A stretch of DNA of 64,000 nt from Caenorhabditis remanei (lineage: Eukaryota; Nematoda; Chromadorea; Rhabditida; Rhabditidae): assembly GCF_010183535.1 (NCBI RefSeq), contig NC_071332.1:17918001-17982000 (forward strand), read 5' to 3'. Made by a program: the position numbers and the translations under genes. This document shows, piece after piece, positions 47,338-58,759 of the stretch (position 1 is the first letter of the stretch; the number at the start of each line of letters is the position of its first letter). A model generated the notes under the pieces. The model made no database searches, was not told the origin of the DNA, and saw only the letters and a list, made by a program, of their open reading frames with translations.

Positions 47338-47489
47338 TTTCTATGCTATGAATATTTATAAATAAACACTTGAATAAACTTTACATTTCAATTCACAGAT
47401 ATATCAAGATTTCACCTGAATCGTATTCTCCGTGACTTCAATTTCAAAACTACGGGACGTTGTGAAACCTACTCCATTTATAGAAATGA

Positions 47490-50176
47490 TTACACAAACA
47501 TAAATATAGATAAAAATATCAAAATGGTGATTGCGTCTAGGTTATAATTGCTATGGTTGATTTCCACGCGTTCACCTGAAGTAGAAACCGTATTTTATCT
47601 ACTACAGCTGTACAGTAACCCACCACAATCGCCTCCAATAAAATTTAAATCAGGTTTTTTCGGCAGATGAGCGTCAGACACGGCGGTAAATCCACAAACT
47701 CCACCGGTTGAGTTGAGTATTCCAGGATGGTTGTCTTGAAATATTACGTCTCGATTATCTCTGGTTATTACACTCTGCAAAATTTGGTATTGTGATTAAA
47801 AATTTTCTAATGTAATTAAATTAATTTACCTACCTGCAAAGGCATCACTACTTCTTTGAGATTTGGATTGGAAACTATTTGTATGACAGGATTGATACCT
47901 GAAAAACAATACTGACCTATGAATTATTAATACGACACGCTTCTTACAACCGCGCTCTACCGAAACCAAAGAAAATTGTGATATTGAGAGACACAGAGAG
48001 AAAGAGACATTTCTCAAGGGGATTTCGGTGGAGCGAAGGTGTAAGAACAGTGCCGAGCTAATAAAAAAATATAACAATTACCAAAATACGCAACATTGGC
48101 CAAATTTTGAAGATTCTCCATTTTTTCCAATTTTGTATATCGAATTGTCAGAGACCCAAACAGATAATATACACTGTCCAATTTAACTATATACATTTCG
48201 TCTCCTGACTCAATTTTCAAATCTCCCAGAATAATGTTACAGTTATCGGGTAACTTGCTCATTGATTCGAAACGACACATCATTAAATCAGAAGAATTCT
48301 TTCCGGTTTCATTGCATAGTTTTGCGTGGATATTTTGGAATAAAACTTTGAGTCGGAAGAAGAAATGAATCAATTCCTCAATGGTCAAACAGAAATCTGG
48401 GTGCAAATTCTCGAGATTAAATAGATTGGTGTCTTTGAGGATGTCGATTGACTGAAAAAATCATAAGAAATGCAAATAAATGTTAGTGAGAACTCACACT
48501 AATATTCGGCAACGCAAATCTCGTCATTTCTGGATTATTTTGAAGGTTGAATACCACTGAACTAACACTTGGAAAATCAATATTCCTAATTGATTTCAAA
48601 AATGATAAATCTCGAATATTGGTGTTCTGAATATCAATGGCTCCAGTGATTTGATTCACATTTGACAGGTAGATCAACTGGTTGGTGTCATTGAGCTTTG
48701 TGAGATGGAGTCCTTTGGCCAGGTGCATTTTCTCCGCAAATTCATATAGGCAATTTTCAGTGACTACGTCGGGAGTGCATCCTGGAAATGAATGTGTCAA
48801 GACATATTAGCACGACACGCTTCTTACAATCGCGCTCTACTGAAACCAAAGAAAATTATGTGCAAAATTTTTCTTGTGGCATTTCGGTGGAGCGCAGTTG
48901 TAGGAACTGTACCGAACTAATAGAACAGAGACTTTTGAATTCGAGACATTTGGCAACTTCGACCTTTCTAAGCCAGACGTTTTGAAACCATGGTTCCGTA
49001 ACTTCTGGTTTCAAAATGTTACGAAACCGATACATGAGAAAAACCAGGTTCCAGGACGTTTCGAAACCAAGAAATTTGGCAACTTTGACATTTCGACACC
49101 AGACTTTTCAAAACAATACATTTTGAAACCGGCTCCGCGACATTTTGCAACTACGGCGTTTCGCAACTTACGTTTGTTTCGCAACGACGGTTGCGAAATA
49201 AACAGTTGCGAAGTGTCTCAGTTGCATAACCTACGTCGGTTGCAAATTGTCGCGGAGCCTTGAAACCATGAAGTTTCGAAACAAAATGTTAAAAAATCTT
49301 GAAAAATGAGGCACAAATTTGACGTGAATGAGACTAGTGCTTCATGGCATTCTTTCGAGGCGTCTGGTTTTGGTTGATTTAAAACTAGGACATTTCGAAA
49401 CTAGATGTTTTGAAACCAGTAACTGTCACTTTTCTAGTTTCAACGTATTACAGTTTGACACGCGACCGCTCCGCACCGCTCCGCACCGCTCCGCACCGCT
49501 ACAAAACTCACCACAATTCTTCAAGTTCCCAACAACTTTTATATCTGTATCAGTATGCAAATAACTTCCATTACACATCATCCCAGCATTCAACTTCGGG
49601 TTGTTCTGGACTTCAAATCTACAATTCTTTTTCCCATCCTCATTTCCAGAAATGTATATGGCAGGTAACTTAAATCCAGCAACCAAATTACTGTTGTTTC
49701 TTATATAGACACCGTCTAAAAAGATGAATGACTTTCATCTAAATATGTACAAAAAACTTACAATTCTCACAGTAGAAACAAAATGTGAATTGTTCTGGTT
49801 TCGGTAAAAACGCCAAATCCGTGAGATTCGAGTTCTCCACTCGGAGTCCACCTGTTATCCAGACAAGTTTACTAAAATATTTTTTAATCTGACTGGACGT
49901 CAAATCCGTGTTCTCATTGATTATAATTATCGCAAAAACTGTTTCGCAATCCGGAAATGATTTAATGGTTTCAGAATCCAATATAGTCTTATTGAACACA
50001 CATTTGGGGTCTAAAAATTTATTTTTTTTAAACAAATAATAAAAATAGATCTCACCATGTTGTACCCAGTTCACCACATTATTCAGTGCTTCGTAAAAAT
50101 CTGCATCAGAACTAAAAGCAGAACTAACGAAGACATGAAAAAATAAAAATAAAAGTGTGTGAATAAAAGCAGTCAT
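47490..50176 (-). CDS. Receptor L-domain (irld-like) protein, intact, C-terminal hydrophobic tail
   Basis: Eight exons: 50176-50056, 50010-49762, 49715-49512, 48781-48498, 48451-48082, 47898-47834, 47774-47624 and 47575-47490, joining in frame to about 509 aa. Signal peptide MTAFIHTLLFLFFHVFVSSA. First L-like half: DPKCVFNKT, NENTDLTSSQIKKYF, GGLRVENSNLTDLAF. Linker with a cysteine pair (KNCG/GCTPD), then DIQNTNIRDLSFLKSI repeats. Second half: NLHPDFCLTIEELI, CRFESMSKLPDNC, YYLFGSLTIRYTKLEK. The C terminus is a hydrophobic tail (AITILIFLSIFMFV), suggesting a GPI or membrane anchor. MITE copies lie in introns 3 and 5. Start chosen for the signal peptide over an upstream in-frame methionine at 50311. 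Confidence 0.85.
47928..48063. repeat. MITE copy 2, in irld intron
   Basis: ACACGCTTCTTACAACCGCG start, GTAAGAACAGTGCCGAGCTAA end, in the intron between exons 5 and 6 of the gene at 47490-50176. Confidence 0.8.
48807..48921. repeat. MITE copy 3, in irld intron
   Basis: CACGACACGCTTCTTACAAT start, TAGGAACTGTACCGAACTAA end; about 115 bp, slightly shorter than the others. It lies in intron 3 of the gene at 47490-50176. Confidence 0.8.
49130..49262. repeat. Inverted repeat GGCTCCGCGACA...TGTCGCGGAGCC type
   Basis: GGCTCCGCGACATTTTGCAA and its inverse TTGCAAATTGTCGCGGAGCC bracket about 130 bp containing several GTTGCGAAA/TTTCGCAAC words. It is embedded in a zone of TTTCGAAACC repeats (48960-49320), and TGTCGCGGAGCC recurs at about 55040. 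All within intron 3 of the irld gene. Confidence 0.65.
49461..49502. repeat. Short tandem repeat CGCTCCGCAC
   Basis: About four copies of a 10-bp unit (CCGCTCCGCA) immediately upstream (in gene orientation, downstream) of the exon 3 donor of the irld gene. Confidence 0.8.
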
Positions 50177-50439
50177 TTCTAATCGGAATGAACTCGTTTC
50201 AGATAAAGTCAGAAACTGAGACACAGAGAGAAAAGTAAAGATATTGGATATGAGAAAATTATTATTTTGTGTGTGTGAGTAGGTGTGCACCTGCCTGAAT
50301 GCACGTAGCAATGAGAAAGAAAGTTCAAAGAATCGAAAAGTTATGTTTTTGGATCAAACTAGAACTACACATGTTTAGAAGCACAAAAAACTGGTTTACA
50401 AAGAAATGGAGGAAGATTTTCGAAATCGAAAAAACTTTT

Positions 50440-50930
50440 AGGAAGTCAGAGGTCGGAAGTGGGAGGTAGAAAGTAGGAAACCCGAAGCCGGAAGTCGGAA
50501 TTCCGTCTAGATCTGTTTAGAGCCTCACTTCTGTAGTTGACACCAGTTGCATGGAATTCCGAATTCCGACTTCCGACTTCCGACTTCCGACTTCCGACTT
50601 CCGACTTCCGACTTCCGACTTCCGACTTCCGACTTCCGACTTCCGACTTCCGACTTCCGACTTCGTCATTCATAACGGTAGAATTTAGGAAAAGAAAATT
50701 TCGCAGAAATACAAAAAAAATGGTCGAAAAGGACTGAAGATAGGCTTTTCTTCAGCCAAAACTCATTTTCCACTAATTTTCGCGAATTTTATGACCTTTT
50801 CTCTTGGAGTTTTTTTAATATTTGCAAAAATAATTACTTCCGACTTCCAACCTCCAACTTCCGTCTTCCGGGCTTATTTCCACTTCCTACTTCCGACTTC
50901 CGACTTCCGTTTTCAAAATTTTACTTCCGA
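50440..50930. repeat. 7-bp minisatellite CTTCCGA and inverted relatives
   Basis: 50567-50664 is about 14 tandem copies of ACTTCCG. Before it (50445-50500) lies the inverse orientation in degraded form (GGAAGTCGGAA), and another degraded cluster lies at 50835-50930. Similar words occur at 5175-5215 and 59355-59390. Open frames on both strands are simple repeat translations. Confidence 0.85.
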
Positions 50931-50939
50931 CTTCCTTTT

Positions 50940-51530
50940 AGAAAAAATCACTTTCGTGCAACTCTGATATGCGCCTTTAAAGATTTCATATGTTCCAGCT
51001 TTTCTGAAGACTTTTTTTTCACCAAAAGGTCAACCATGGGTTCTTACAGTTCCCGGACACTAATAACTTAATAAAATGTCTAAAACGCTGGGTCCCCTTA
51101 TACAAAACGGAGCCAAAATTCATTACAAAATTTTTCGCTATTTGGTAGCAGCAGATCGAATAGGTTTCCACTTCCAACGTCCCCCTTTACGTATGCTCGG
51201 AGGGTAGTAACACTTTCAACACACCAAATCAACTTCATATTTTTCCCCGGTCCGTTTCAAACTGCCGCAAAAAAAAGGCACATTTTAGTCGTTGTCACCT
51301 ATAAAAATGATGAACCTCCATTCCATACAGAATGTTAGATTTCCCATTTTGTCTGAAAACTAAAAAATCCTTTGTGTTTTAGTCTCTATTCTAGACAAAG
51401 CCTAACATGAGAATACACTATATGTTTTTCTATTAACTTAGTTTCCTGTCACCTATATAACAATAACAGGAAACCATATCGCCTTCACACCCAGATGCCT
51501 TTCTTCTTTTTTCTTTCTATTGTATTACTT
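50940..51530. other. Upstream region of the str gene, no gene seen
   Basis: About 590 bp without a supported ORF or repeat family. The last 100 bases (CACCTATATAACAATAACAG and pyrimidine-rich CTTTCTTC runs) are compatible with a promoter for the gene at 51536. Confidence 0.4.
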
Positions 51531-51535
51531 TTACA

Positions 51536-52831
51536 ATGCCCCTCGAGCCCCTATCCCTCCTCATTGCTAATATTTCGAGAATTTGCTATGTCCTCACTAT
51601 CTTTTTCAACACTTCCCTTATATTTCTCACTACTAAATTTACCAGACATATACTTGGCACATACCGCAATATGATAGTAACCTTTGCAATATTCGGGATA
51701 ATGTTTTCGACAGCCGATATTTTGATAAGACCTGTAAGCTTGATACAGAAATTATATAACGCAAAGGATTTCAGCTATTCTATTCCTACAACGGATGTCT
51801 CGTTTACTTTACGCTGGGCAGTGCATTCAGATTCTCTAAGAAGGCGTCCGAGATTTCACTTTGTAATTTTCTATTTAGGAATGTTGTAACTTTTCAAAAA
51901 TGATTTCAATCTCAGTGGTATACTCTGAAGTTTACGGTTTGATTCTGGCATTCCTCACCGTGCAGTTTGTCTATAGAGCAGGTTTACTATCAAAGTCACG
52001 GTATGAGCACAGAATTCTAATAAACTAATAAACTCTTTTAAAATCTTTAAAAATTCTTTGAAGAAAACACTGGACTCGCCATTTCGACGGCTGGAAGTTG
52101 GTGATTTGGATAATATATGCAGTCTCTATTGGCGCCGCATGGGTTTTTGCAGTAACATTTTTAAAATCCGACGACACAACCAACAGTTATCTACGGAAGA
52201 TGTTCTTATCTAATTACGGAGTCGAAATCAGCACTGTTGCAAATTTCCCAGTACTAGCCTATGTGAGTAGTAGACATCTGGACTCACAGTGGACATACAA
52301 AAACTATTTCAGAACGAAGATGGACCCCACAGAGCCCTTCGCTGGAACAGTGTCAACTGCATCATAATTTCCTCTTTTATCATGATTATTCACTACTGTA
52401 TTATGTTGATTTGTGGAATTTACATGTATCAAAGAATCAAGAAGAACTTCAACACCTCCTCAACTGCTCATGAGAAACTACAGAAGCAATTCTTCCTCGC
52501 TTTGATCTACCAAACCGCCGCGCCCACTCTATTTTTCCATGTGCCAGTTTTTGTTGTCATGGTTGCCCCGTTTTTTGACTTGAAATTCAATTTCAACTCA
52601 AGTATTGTAGTATACGGATTCAGTGCGTACCCATTGGTAGACTCTCTGATCCTACTGAAAGTTGTCGAAGAGTATAAGCAAGCGTATTTAAGTGAGTCTA
52701 TTCTTGGTAACTTTTGTAATAGGAAATTGGTTTCAGGATTCATTGGGATATTTGTGAAGAGTTGTGCGGATGTGTTCGGGGAAGAGACACCAAGACTACC
52801 GCCTACGCTGACGAATGCAATAAGATCGTGA
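51536..52831 (+). CDS. str-type 7TM chemoreceptor, intact
   Basis: Six exons: 51536-51733, 51775-51862, 51916-52000, 52064-52262, 52313-52691 and 52737-52831, 347 aa in frame. Exon 1 has TM1 and GTYRNMIVTFAIFGIMFS, then an acidic-IRP end. Exons 2-3 supply YNGCLVYFTLGS and LILAFLTVQFVYRAGLL. Exon 4 has HFDGWKLVIWIIYAVSIGAAW. Exon 5 has KLQKQFFLALIYQTAAPTLF, HVPVFVVMVAPFFDL and YPLVDSLILLKVVEEYKQA. These are the hallmarks of the nematode Str/Srj superfamily, to which the diacetyl receptor ODR-10 belongs. Very short introns (41-63 bp) explain why a single-frame reading looks broken. The ligand is unknown. It is the only non-srz chemoreceptor here and lies between two irld genes. Confidence 0.85.
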
Positions 52832-52849
52832 AAATTAGAATTCCAATCT

Positions 52850-52990
52850 ATTAACACGGCACGTTTCTTGCAACCGCGCTCTACAAACCGAAGAAAATTG
52901 TGTGCGATATTGTGAGACTCAGAGAAAAAAAGACATTTTTCAAGATCATTTCGGCGGAGCGCAGTTGTAAAAACTATGATGAGCGAATAT
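52850..52990. repeat. MITE copy 4, 3' of the str gene
   Basis: ACACGGCACGTTTCTTGCAA start; GGCGGAGCGCAGTTGTAA near the other end. It begins 19 bp after the str stop codon, so it may lie in the str 3' UTR. Confidence 0.8.
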
Positions 52991-53479
52991 GAATAAATGC
53001 AGTTTGTAAAATTTTCTATTTTCTGGAATTTATATGAGGTTTGAGAGCTGGTTGACCACACATGCGGGTTCCGGGACGTTTCGAAACCAGGCATTTTCAA
53101 AATGAGGCAACCGACGCGATTTAAATTGAAAAAAACACGAAACTTTTATGGAGAAAAACGAGGAATTGAACCAAAATCTTGTCGTAAGGACTACACGACC
53201 GCGCGGAAAATTCTTCCACCAAAACTCATTCTGAGTCAGGAGAACTGGAATTGTGGCGTTCAGTCCTTTTTTAAGCCTCTACTTTGAAGCAAAAAATTGA
53301 AGTCTGTAAACATGGGTGGCGCCACTTTTTTTTGAGGTGAAGTTCAATAAAACTTCGTCAATAAAATTTTCCGGAATAAGGACATAGGGTAGTGGTTTGG
53401 ACTTTACTATTTTTCAGTCGGTTCTAATTAGTAGCAGTTTTTATTTGGGCGGTTTCGATAGTTTAACTTTGGGCAGTCA

Positions 53480-55838
53480 TTACTTTATGCTATAAACATT
53501 TTCAGTGAACTTTATTCGAGCTTTGAAAAAACCACAAAAACTATAAAACTCGTTGCCAAAAATATATCCCCCTGATGACTCCTCTTCAATTTTCTTCTCG
53601 TCAATTATATCAACTCGTTCTCCTGGAAAAAAAACTATTTCCGTTTAATAAAATGTGAGAAACTCACCACAGTCTCCACCAACAAACTCCGACGTCAATC
53701 GGTACAAAAATATCTCATAATCGAAAGTGGTAATCCTACGTTTCCCTTCATTATCTTTGAAAATATCCGGATGGTTGTCTTGGATCAAAACTGTCCGATT
53801 GGCATTGTTGGTAATTATGTTTTGAAATAAAGTTTTTTAATTTTTAAACCATATTTGGCTACACCCACATACCGATAAGCTTCCAAATGTAGAATTTATC
53901 AATTTTGTATTGGAAATTAATTGGATAATTGGCTCAGTGCCATTCAAAGATATGATACCAAGAAGATTGTAGAAATAATTCAAATTTTCCAAATCGGTAT
54001 TCCGGATAGTCAGTGAACCAATTAACAACTCTGTTTTAATTAGCTTCCCCAAAAACCTCTCATCTTCAGAGTTAATTACCATGTCACCAACAACAACAAC
54101 ACAATTGTCAGGTAGTTTTTCCATAGTCTCCAAAAAACATAATGACTGATTTTTCGAATTTTTTCGAATAAAATTTCCATAATCTTCACAAATCTTGGCG
54201 TCGAGGTTCCGAAAAGTTACTCCGTTTTGAAATAACATAATCAACTCCTCAATCGTCAGACAAAAATCTGGATGTAAGTTTTCAAAGTTGAACAGTCGAA
54301 TGCCGTAAAACACAATATGATCCACTTTGAAATTTTGGAGGCCTAGTCTAGTCATTTGTGGATTATTTTGAAGGTTGAACACAACTTTCTCATTGGTGTC
54401 TTGGTTTCGGATTCTCAGCTCTCGAAGTTGTTTCAAAAATGATAAATTTCGAAAATTGCTATTCTGTATATCAATGACTCCTCTGACAAGTCTAATTTTC
54501 GATAGACTGGATAGATTTTTGGTGTCCGAGATGTCGGTTAAGTGTAGACCATTGTAAAAGTTGGTGCAATTTTGGTATTGATGGAGATTGTGCTCGGCTA
54601 TACTGTCACCTTGGCATCCTAAAAAATATTGTTAGGGTTATTTTGGGACACAGTAACCTGGCTGATCGTTTGGTGTATTGTATTTTCGAAAAAGGTAGTA
54701 TTATTGTTCCGAGGGTCCGGGGTTCGACACCGGACCTGGCAAACTTTTTTGCATTCACCCGGAGTCAAAACCATGACCTTAAAAAAATAAAAAGCAAAAA
54801 TATTTTATCCGCAGTGGGGATCGAACCTTAGCATTCAGATTGATATCAAAAAGCTGAAACAAAAAAAAAGAAGTTTTGCCACCAGTGGGATCGAACCCTT
54901 GTACCAAAACGCCAAAAAATTTTGCTATGGCCGGTGTCGAACACCGGACCCTCGGAACCATAATACTATATTCTTTCAATAATAAAATTTGTTCATGTTT
55001 CACCGATTTCAAAACGTCTGGTTTCGAAATGCCCGGTTCGAAATGTCGCGGAGCCGATGTATCATAGGTAAACGACTTGGTGATTAGAACTATAGTAATC
55101 ACGGATGTACCTTTCCGTGAACATAGTTATCGGATGTGTAAAACAAGAAAGGGTATGAATTCATCTTATGATAAAACCCATTAATAAAAAAATCATTTTG
55201 ACCTACCACAATCCTTCAGATTCCCTTCGACACGCATATTCATATAGTAAGGCAACTTCTCTTCGTCACAAACTCTTCCCACATTCAACTTCACATTGTT
55301 CTTGATTTCAAAATTACACTCGCCATCATCAGTCCCATGCAAAAAGGCCTTTGTCATCGTACTCAAGTTAGATAATTGAGAGTTGTTACGAATGAAAACG
55401 CCGTCTATTAACTAGAAATTTTTAATTCAATTTAATTTTTTTTTAACTTACACATTTTACAATAAAGGGTTAGAAAAGTATCCCACGGACCCGTAATAAA
55501 TGATAGATCTGTTAAATTTGAGTTCTCTACTAGGATTCCTCCAACGAGAATGCTCATTTTGCTCAAACCATTTTTAATCTCTGCGGAGGTCATATCGGTA
55601 TTCTGATTGAATACCAAAATACCGTAAACCATACTGCAATTTGGGAAGGATTTGATAGTTTTTGAGGAGACTTCAGAATGTTTGAAGACACAAGGAGGGT
55701 CTGAAACCGTAGATTTTGAAATCGTAGAATTTGAAATGCGATACCGTATTCGTAAGTGTCCAAAAGGTTCTGAAGATCCGTGGCATGGTCACTTTGGGAA
55801 TATATTATCGAGCAGCATAGTATAAACCAAATTTTCAT
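53480..55838 (-). pseudogene. Receptor L-domain (irld-like) gene with a lost splice acceptor
   Basis: Exons 55838-55745, 55700-55452, 55404-55207 and 54618-53873 are open and in frame: signal peptide MKIWFILCCSIIYSQSD, CVFKHSEVSSKTI, NQNTDMTSAEIK, GGILVENSNLTDLSF, then NLHPDFCLTIEELI, LETMEKLPDNC and ELLIGSLTIRNTDLEN. The next exon (53821-53668; NIITNNANRTVLIQDNHPDIF) and the last (53622-53480; GERVDIIDEKK) keep their coding sequence, but where sisters have TTTCAG before AAC this gene has TTTCAA, with no other AG nearby. Read through, the protein stops after CGCSQIWFKN, losing the C terminus. Intact otherwise, it would be about 527 aa. Marked as pseudogene because of this one site. Confidence 0.65.
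54697..54968. repeat. Inverted-repeat element with T-arm-like motifs
   Basis: TTGTTCCGAGGGTCCGGGGT on the left and the inverse (CACCGGACCCTCGGAACCA) on the right, about 270 bp. Both arms contain GGTTCGACACCGG-type words like a tRNA T-arm, and two further GTGGGATCGAACC words lie between. No acceptor, D or anticodon stems could be paired, so it is not called a tRNA. It is in intron 3 of the irld gene at 53480-55838. Confidence 0.65.
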
Positions 55839-56317
55839 GTTTAGTTTGATAGATTTGAAAAATTTTCAAAAGTTTTCTTTTCATATATCAACATCATGCA
55901 TTACAAAGTTGTTATAAAATATAATTTCATGTTTGAAAGTTCTGATCTACTAAACTTTATTAAAACCAAAGAATTACACAAGTAAAGGAATAACATTTCT
56001 AAAATTCGTAAAATTTTTAGTAAATTAAAGCGCCACAGGTCTGAACTGAAAAATTGAAGAGATTTTATTTTTTTTTTTTTAATTTCAAGAATCCGGAAAA
56101 GAAAATAGAAATTCTGATCCAAAAGTTCAAAAGTTGTAGATTCTAGATCAATACAGTTATATGAGACAGAATACAGGGAAAAATCTATTTTTCACGTTCT
56201 TTTTTTGGGTCATTCAAAACAGAATATAATGGAAAATCTCTTTCTTTTTCTTTTTCTCCGGAATACAGGAATCTAGGGAAGAAAACGTATTTTTGGATTT
56301 TTTTTTGAATTCTTGAT

Positions 56318-58736
56318 TCAAAAAAATATTATAAATATCATAGAACACAAATAATAATCAATAATCCATCCGGAATTTTTTTCTAATATAGCGACTTCAA
56401 CATCTTTTCCTGCATCAAAGTTCAAAATTAATCACAATCAGAATTACAGAAAAATATGTCTTACCACAATTCCCTCCACTATAATTCAAAGCTGTTCGGT
56501 ATCTTAAAACCTCATCTGCAGTGTTTATCAAATTACAGGACCCATTCAAATGTTGGAATATATCCGGGTGGTTATCTTGAATAATAGCTGTCCGACGAGC
56601 TTTTCTGATACTATTTTTAAACAAGGAATTTAAAAACGGCGCATTTGAAACCAAGACGTTCTGAAACCATAAGATTTTCAGTTTTCCACACTGAACGTCA
56701 TTTGGAAACCAGAAAGCTTCAGACTGAATATTTTTTCAAAACGTCTAGTACTCACCGTGACCCCACTGAGCTCTGCATTCTTCAAATTTTTGTTTGATAT
56801 CAATTGAATAACAGGTTTTAAGTCTGAATGAACACCACTACCCAGAAATGCAATATATTTCAGATTGTTCAAAAAGTTAAAATTTTCCAAGTTTGTGCCT
56901 CTCATATTTAGTGATCCAAATAGATACTTAACCGTCTCCAATTTATTTATATACTTTTCATCTCCAGCTCCAATATATAAGTCTCCCAGAATAATAATAC
57001 AATTTTCAGCCAGTTTACTCATTGACTCAAAATGACACAACGTTTTCCCATCTAGATTGCCAAAACCATCATCACAAATTGTTGCATGAAGATTCAAAAA
57101 AGACACTTCCTGCTGCAAAAACCACATGAGTTCTCGAATAGTTAGACAGAACTCCGGGTGGAGATTCTCAAAGTTGAAAAGTCGAATTCCAGCGTCTTCT
57201 ACATTTTCAATAGTCTGAAATTATTTTAAAAAAATTATCTATATAAAAACTAGAACTTACTTTTAAAGAAGGTATCTTGAATCTTGTCATTTTCAAATTA
57301 TCTTGGATATTAAACACAATTTTCTCTCCGGTTCCCAGGTTTCGAATTTTCAGAGTGGTCAAGTTCTCCAAAAACGATAAATTTTGAATTTTCATTTTTT
57401 GAATATTCATTTTTCCCTTGACAAGTTGAATATTTGATAAGCCATGCAAACTGGTTGAGGTGTAGAAATAGTTTAAGAATAAGCCATTGGTAAGGACAGT
57501 GCAATTCTGGTATTCATCGAGATAGTGTTCGAAGATTTGGTTTCCAGGGCAACCTGGAAATTAGACACAGTAAGACGCTCTTTACTGAAATCTCCTGTTA
57601 TGAATTGGCTGCGTAGCAACTCACTAGGGAATGCCATGGAGTCAGTTTGAAGTTATGGGGCATGACCTATATTATTGGAAAGCTAAGAATCCAGTTTTAA
57701 CCCTCGAGGCCTGGTATTCGAAAAATTATTACCGCGAAAATTGCGAAAAAAATACCAAAGATTTTTCGTATGTCAGAAAGGTAATAAAATAGTTTGACAT
57801 TTTTCAGAACTTTGGCCTTGTTTTTCTTGTATACCAGGCCTCGAGGGCAAAGACTTGATATATAATTGGAATCAGTGTTTTCTCAGCTTTCCAATGATAT
57901 AGGTCACGTCTCATAACTGGAAACTGACTCCATGATTTTCCTAGTGAACTCACCACAATCCTGCAAGTTTCCCCTGATCGTCATATCCAAATAATAATAA
58001 AAATAGCCAGTGTCACAATACTTATCCATATCCAATCTTGTGTTGTTTTCAATCCGAAAATCACACTCATTCCTTTTTTCGTTACCAATCATGAATGCGT
58101 CTGATAAGGTACCCGGGTTGATTAGGTTCTTGTTGTTTAGAATGTAAACTCCGTCTGCATTAAAAACAAGACTTTAGTACATATTAGTATGTCACGCTTC
58201 TGACAACCGCGCTCTACTGAAACTGAAGAAAATATTGTGCGAAATTGGGAAACTCGGAGAAAAAGAGAGAGTCTTCAAGGTCATTTCGGTGGAGCGCAGT
58301 TGTAAGAACTGTGCCGAGTTAATATACTCTGACTTACACATCTCGCAATAAATACTGATGCCATAGTCCCCTTCTGGGACAGTAAAAAACGAGAGATCTG
58401 TGAAATTAGAGTTCTCAACTATCATCCCGCCGACCAATACACTCATAATTTTTAGAGACTTTTTAATTTCAGCAGAAGTTAAGTCAGTATTTTCATTGAA
58501 CACCAAAATCCCGAATACCATTTCACACTTCGGAAAAAATTGAATAGTTTTGGAATTGACTTCTGTGTAATTGAAGACACATTCGGATTCTGCATAGAAT
58601 AAATGCTTAGAATTAAAGATGGAAGATGATTACCGTATTCATAGGAGTATAACACTTTCTGCAAAGCGTCGGGAGGGTCTAAGATAGCGGATGAGTAAAA
58701 AATAAGAGAGAATGTGAAAAAGTGAAAGAGTTTCAT
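56318..58736 (-). CDS. Receptor L-domain (irld-like) protein, intact, C-terminal hydrophobic tail
   Basis: Seven exons: 58736-58634, 58589-58338, 58154-57954, 57553-57261, 57214-56756, 56660-56465 and 56409-56318, giving about 531 aa in frame. Signal peptide MKLFHFFTFSLIFYSSA. First half: SECVFNYTEVNSKTI, NENTDLTSAEIKKS, GGMIVENSNFTDLSF. Middle: CPGNQIFEHYLDEYQNC and QKMKIQNLSFLENL. Second half: NLHPEFCLTIRELM, CHFESMSKLAENC, VKYLFGSLNMRGTNLEN. The C terminus (DYYLCSMIFIIFF) is hydrophobic, pointing to a membrane or GPI anchor. Intron 2 holds MITE copy 5 and intron 3 holds a 340-bp inverted repeat. An upstream methionine (MPAAVFI) was not used, since the signal peptide starts cleanly at 58736. 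Confidence 0.85.
57615..57950. repeat. Inverted-repeat element (ATCATTGGAAAGCT family)
   Basis: CTAGGGAATGCCATGGAGTC ... ATTGGAAAGCTAAG on the left and the inverse (CTCAGCTTTCCAAT ... GACTCCATGATTTTCCTAG) on the right. GGCCTGGTATTCGAAAAA is found in both arms. Related single arms occur at 12775-12930, 25855-26015 and about 33865-33905. It occupies intron 3 of the irld gene at 56318-58736. Confidence 0.8.
58183..58324. repeat. MITE copy 5, in irld intron
   Basis: ATTAGTATGTCACGCTTCTG start, GTAAGAACTGTGCCGAGTTAA end; in intron 2 of the irld gene at 56318-58736, which keeps both splice sites. Confidence 0.8.
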
Positions 58737-58759
58737 GATGAATACGGCTGCTGGCAAAC

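Noticed and set aside
50567..50664. Possible CRISPR-like array
   Set aside because: Continuous 7-bp tandem repeat without spacers, in a nematode genome.
50537..50737. ORFs on both strands with repeating LPTSDFR or RKSEVGS units
   Set aside because: Translations of the 7-bp ACTTCCG minisatellite.
51536..51889. A 117-aa truncated reading of the str gene start
   Set aside because: The single-frame reading ignores a 41-bp intron (51734-51774); splicing restores the str family sequence, so the gene is not truncated.
54715..54960. tRNA genes suggested by GGTTCGA words
   Set aside because: No paired acceptor stem, D-arm or anticodon arm could be formed around them.
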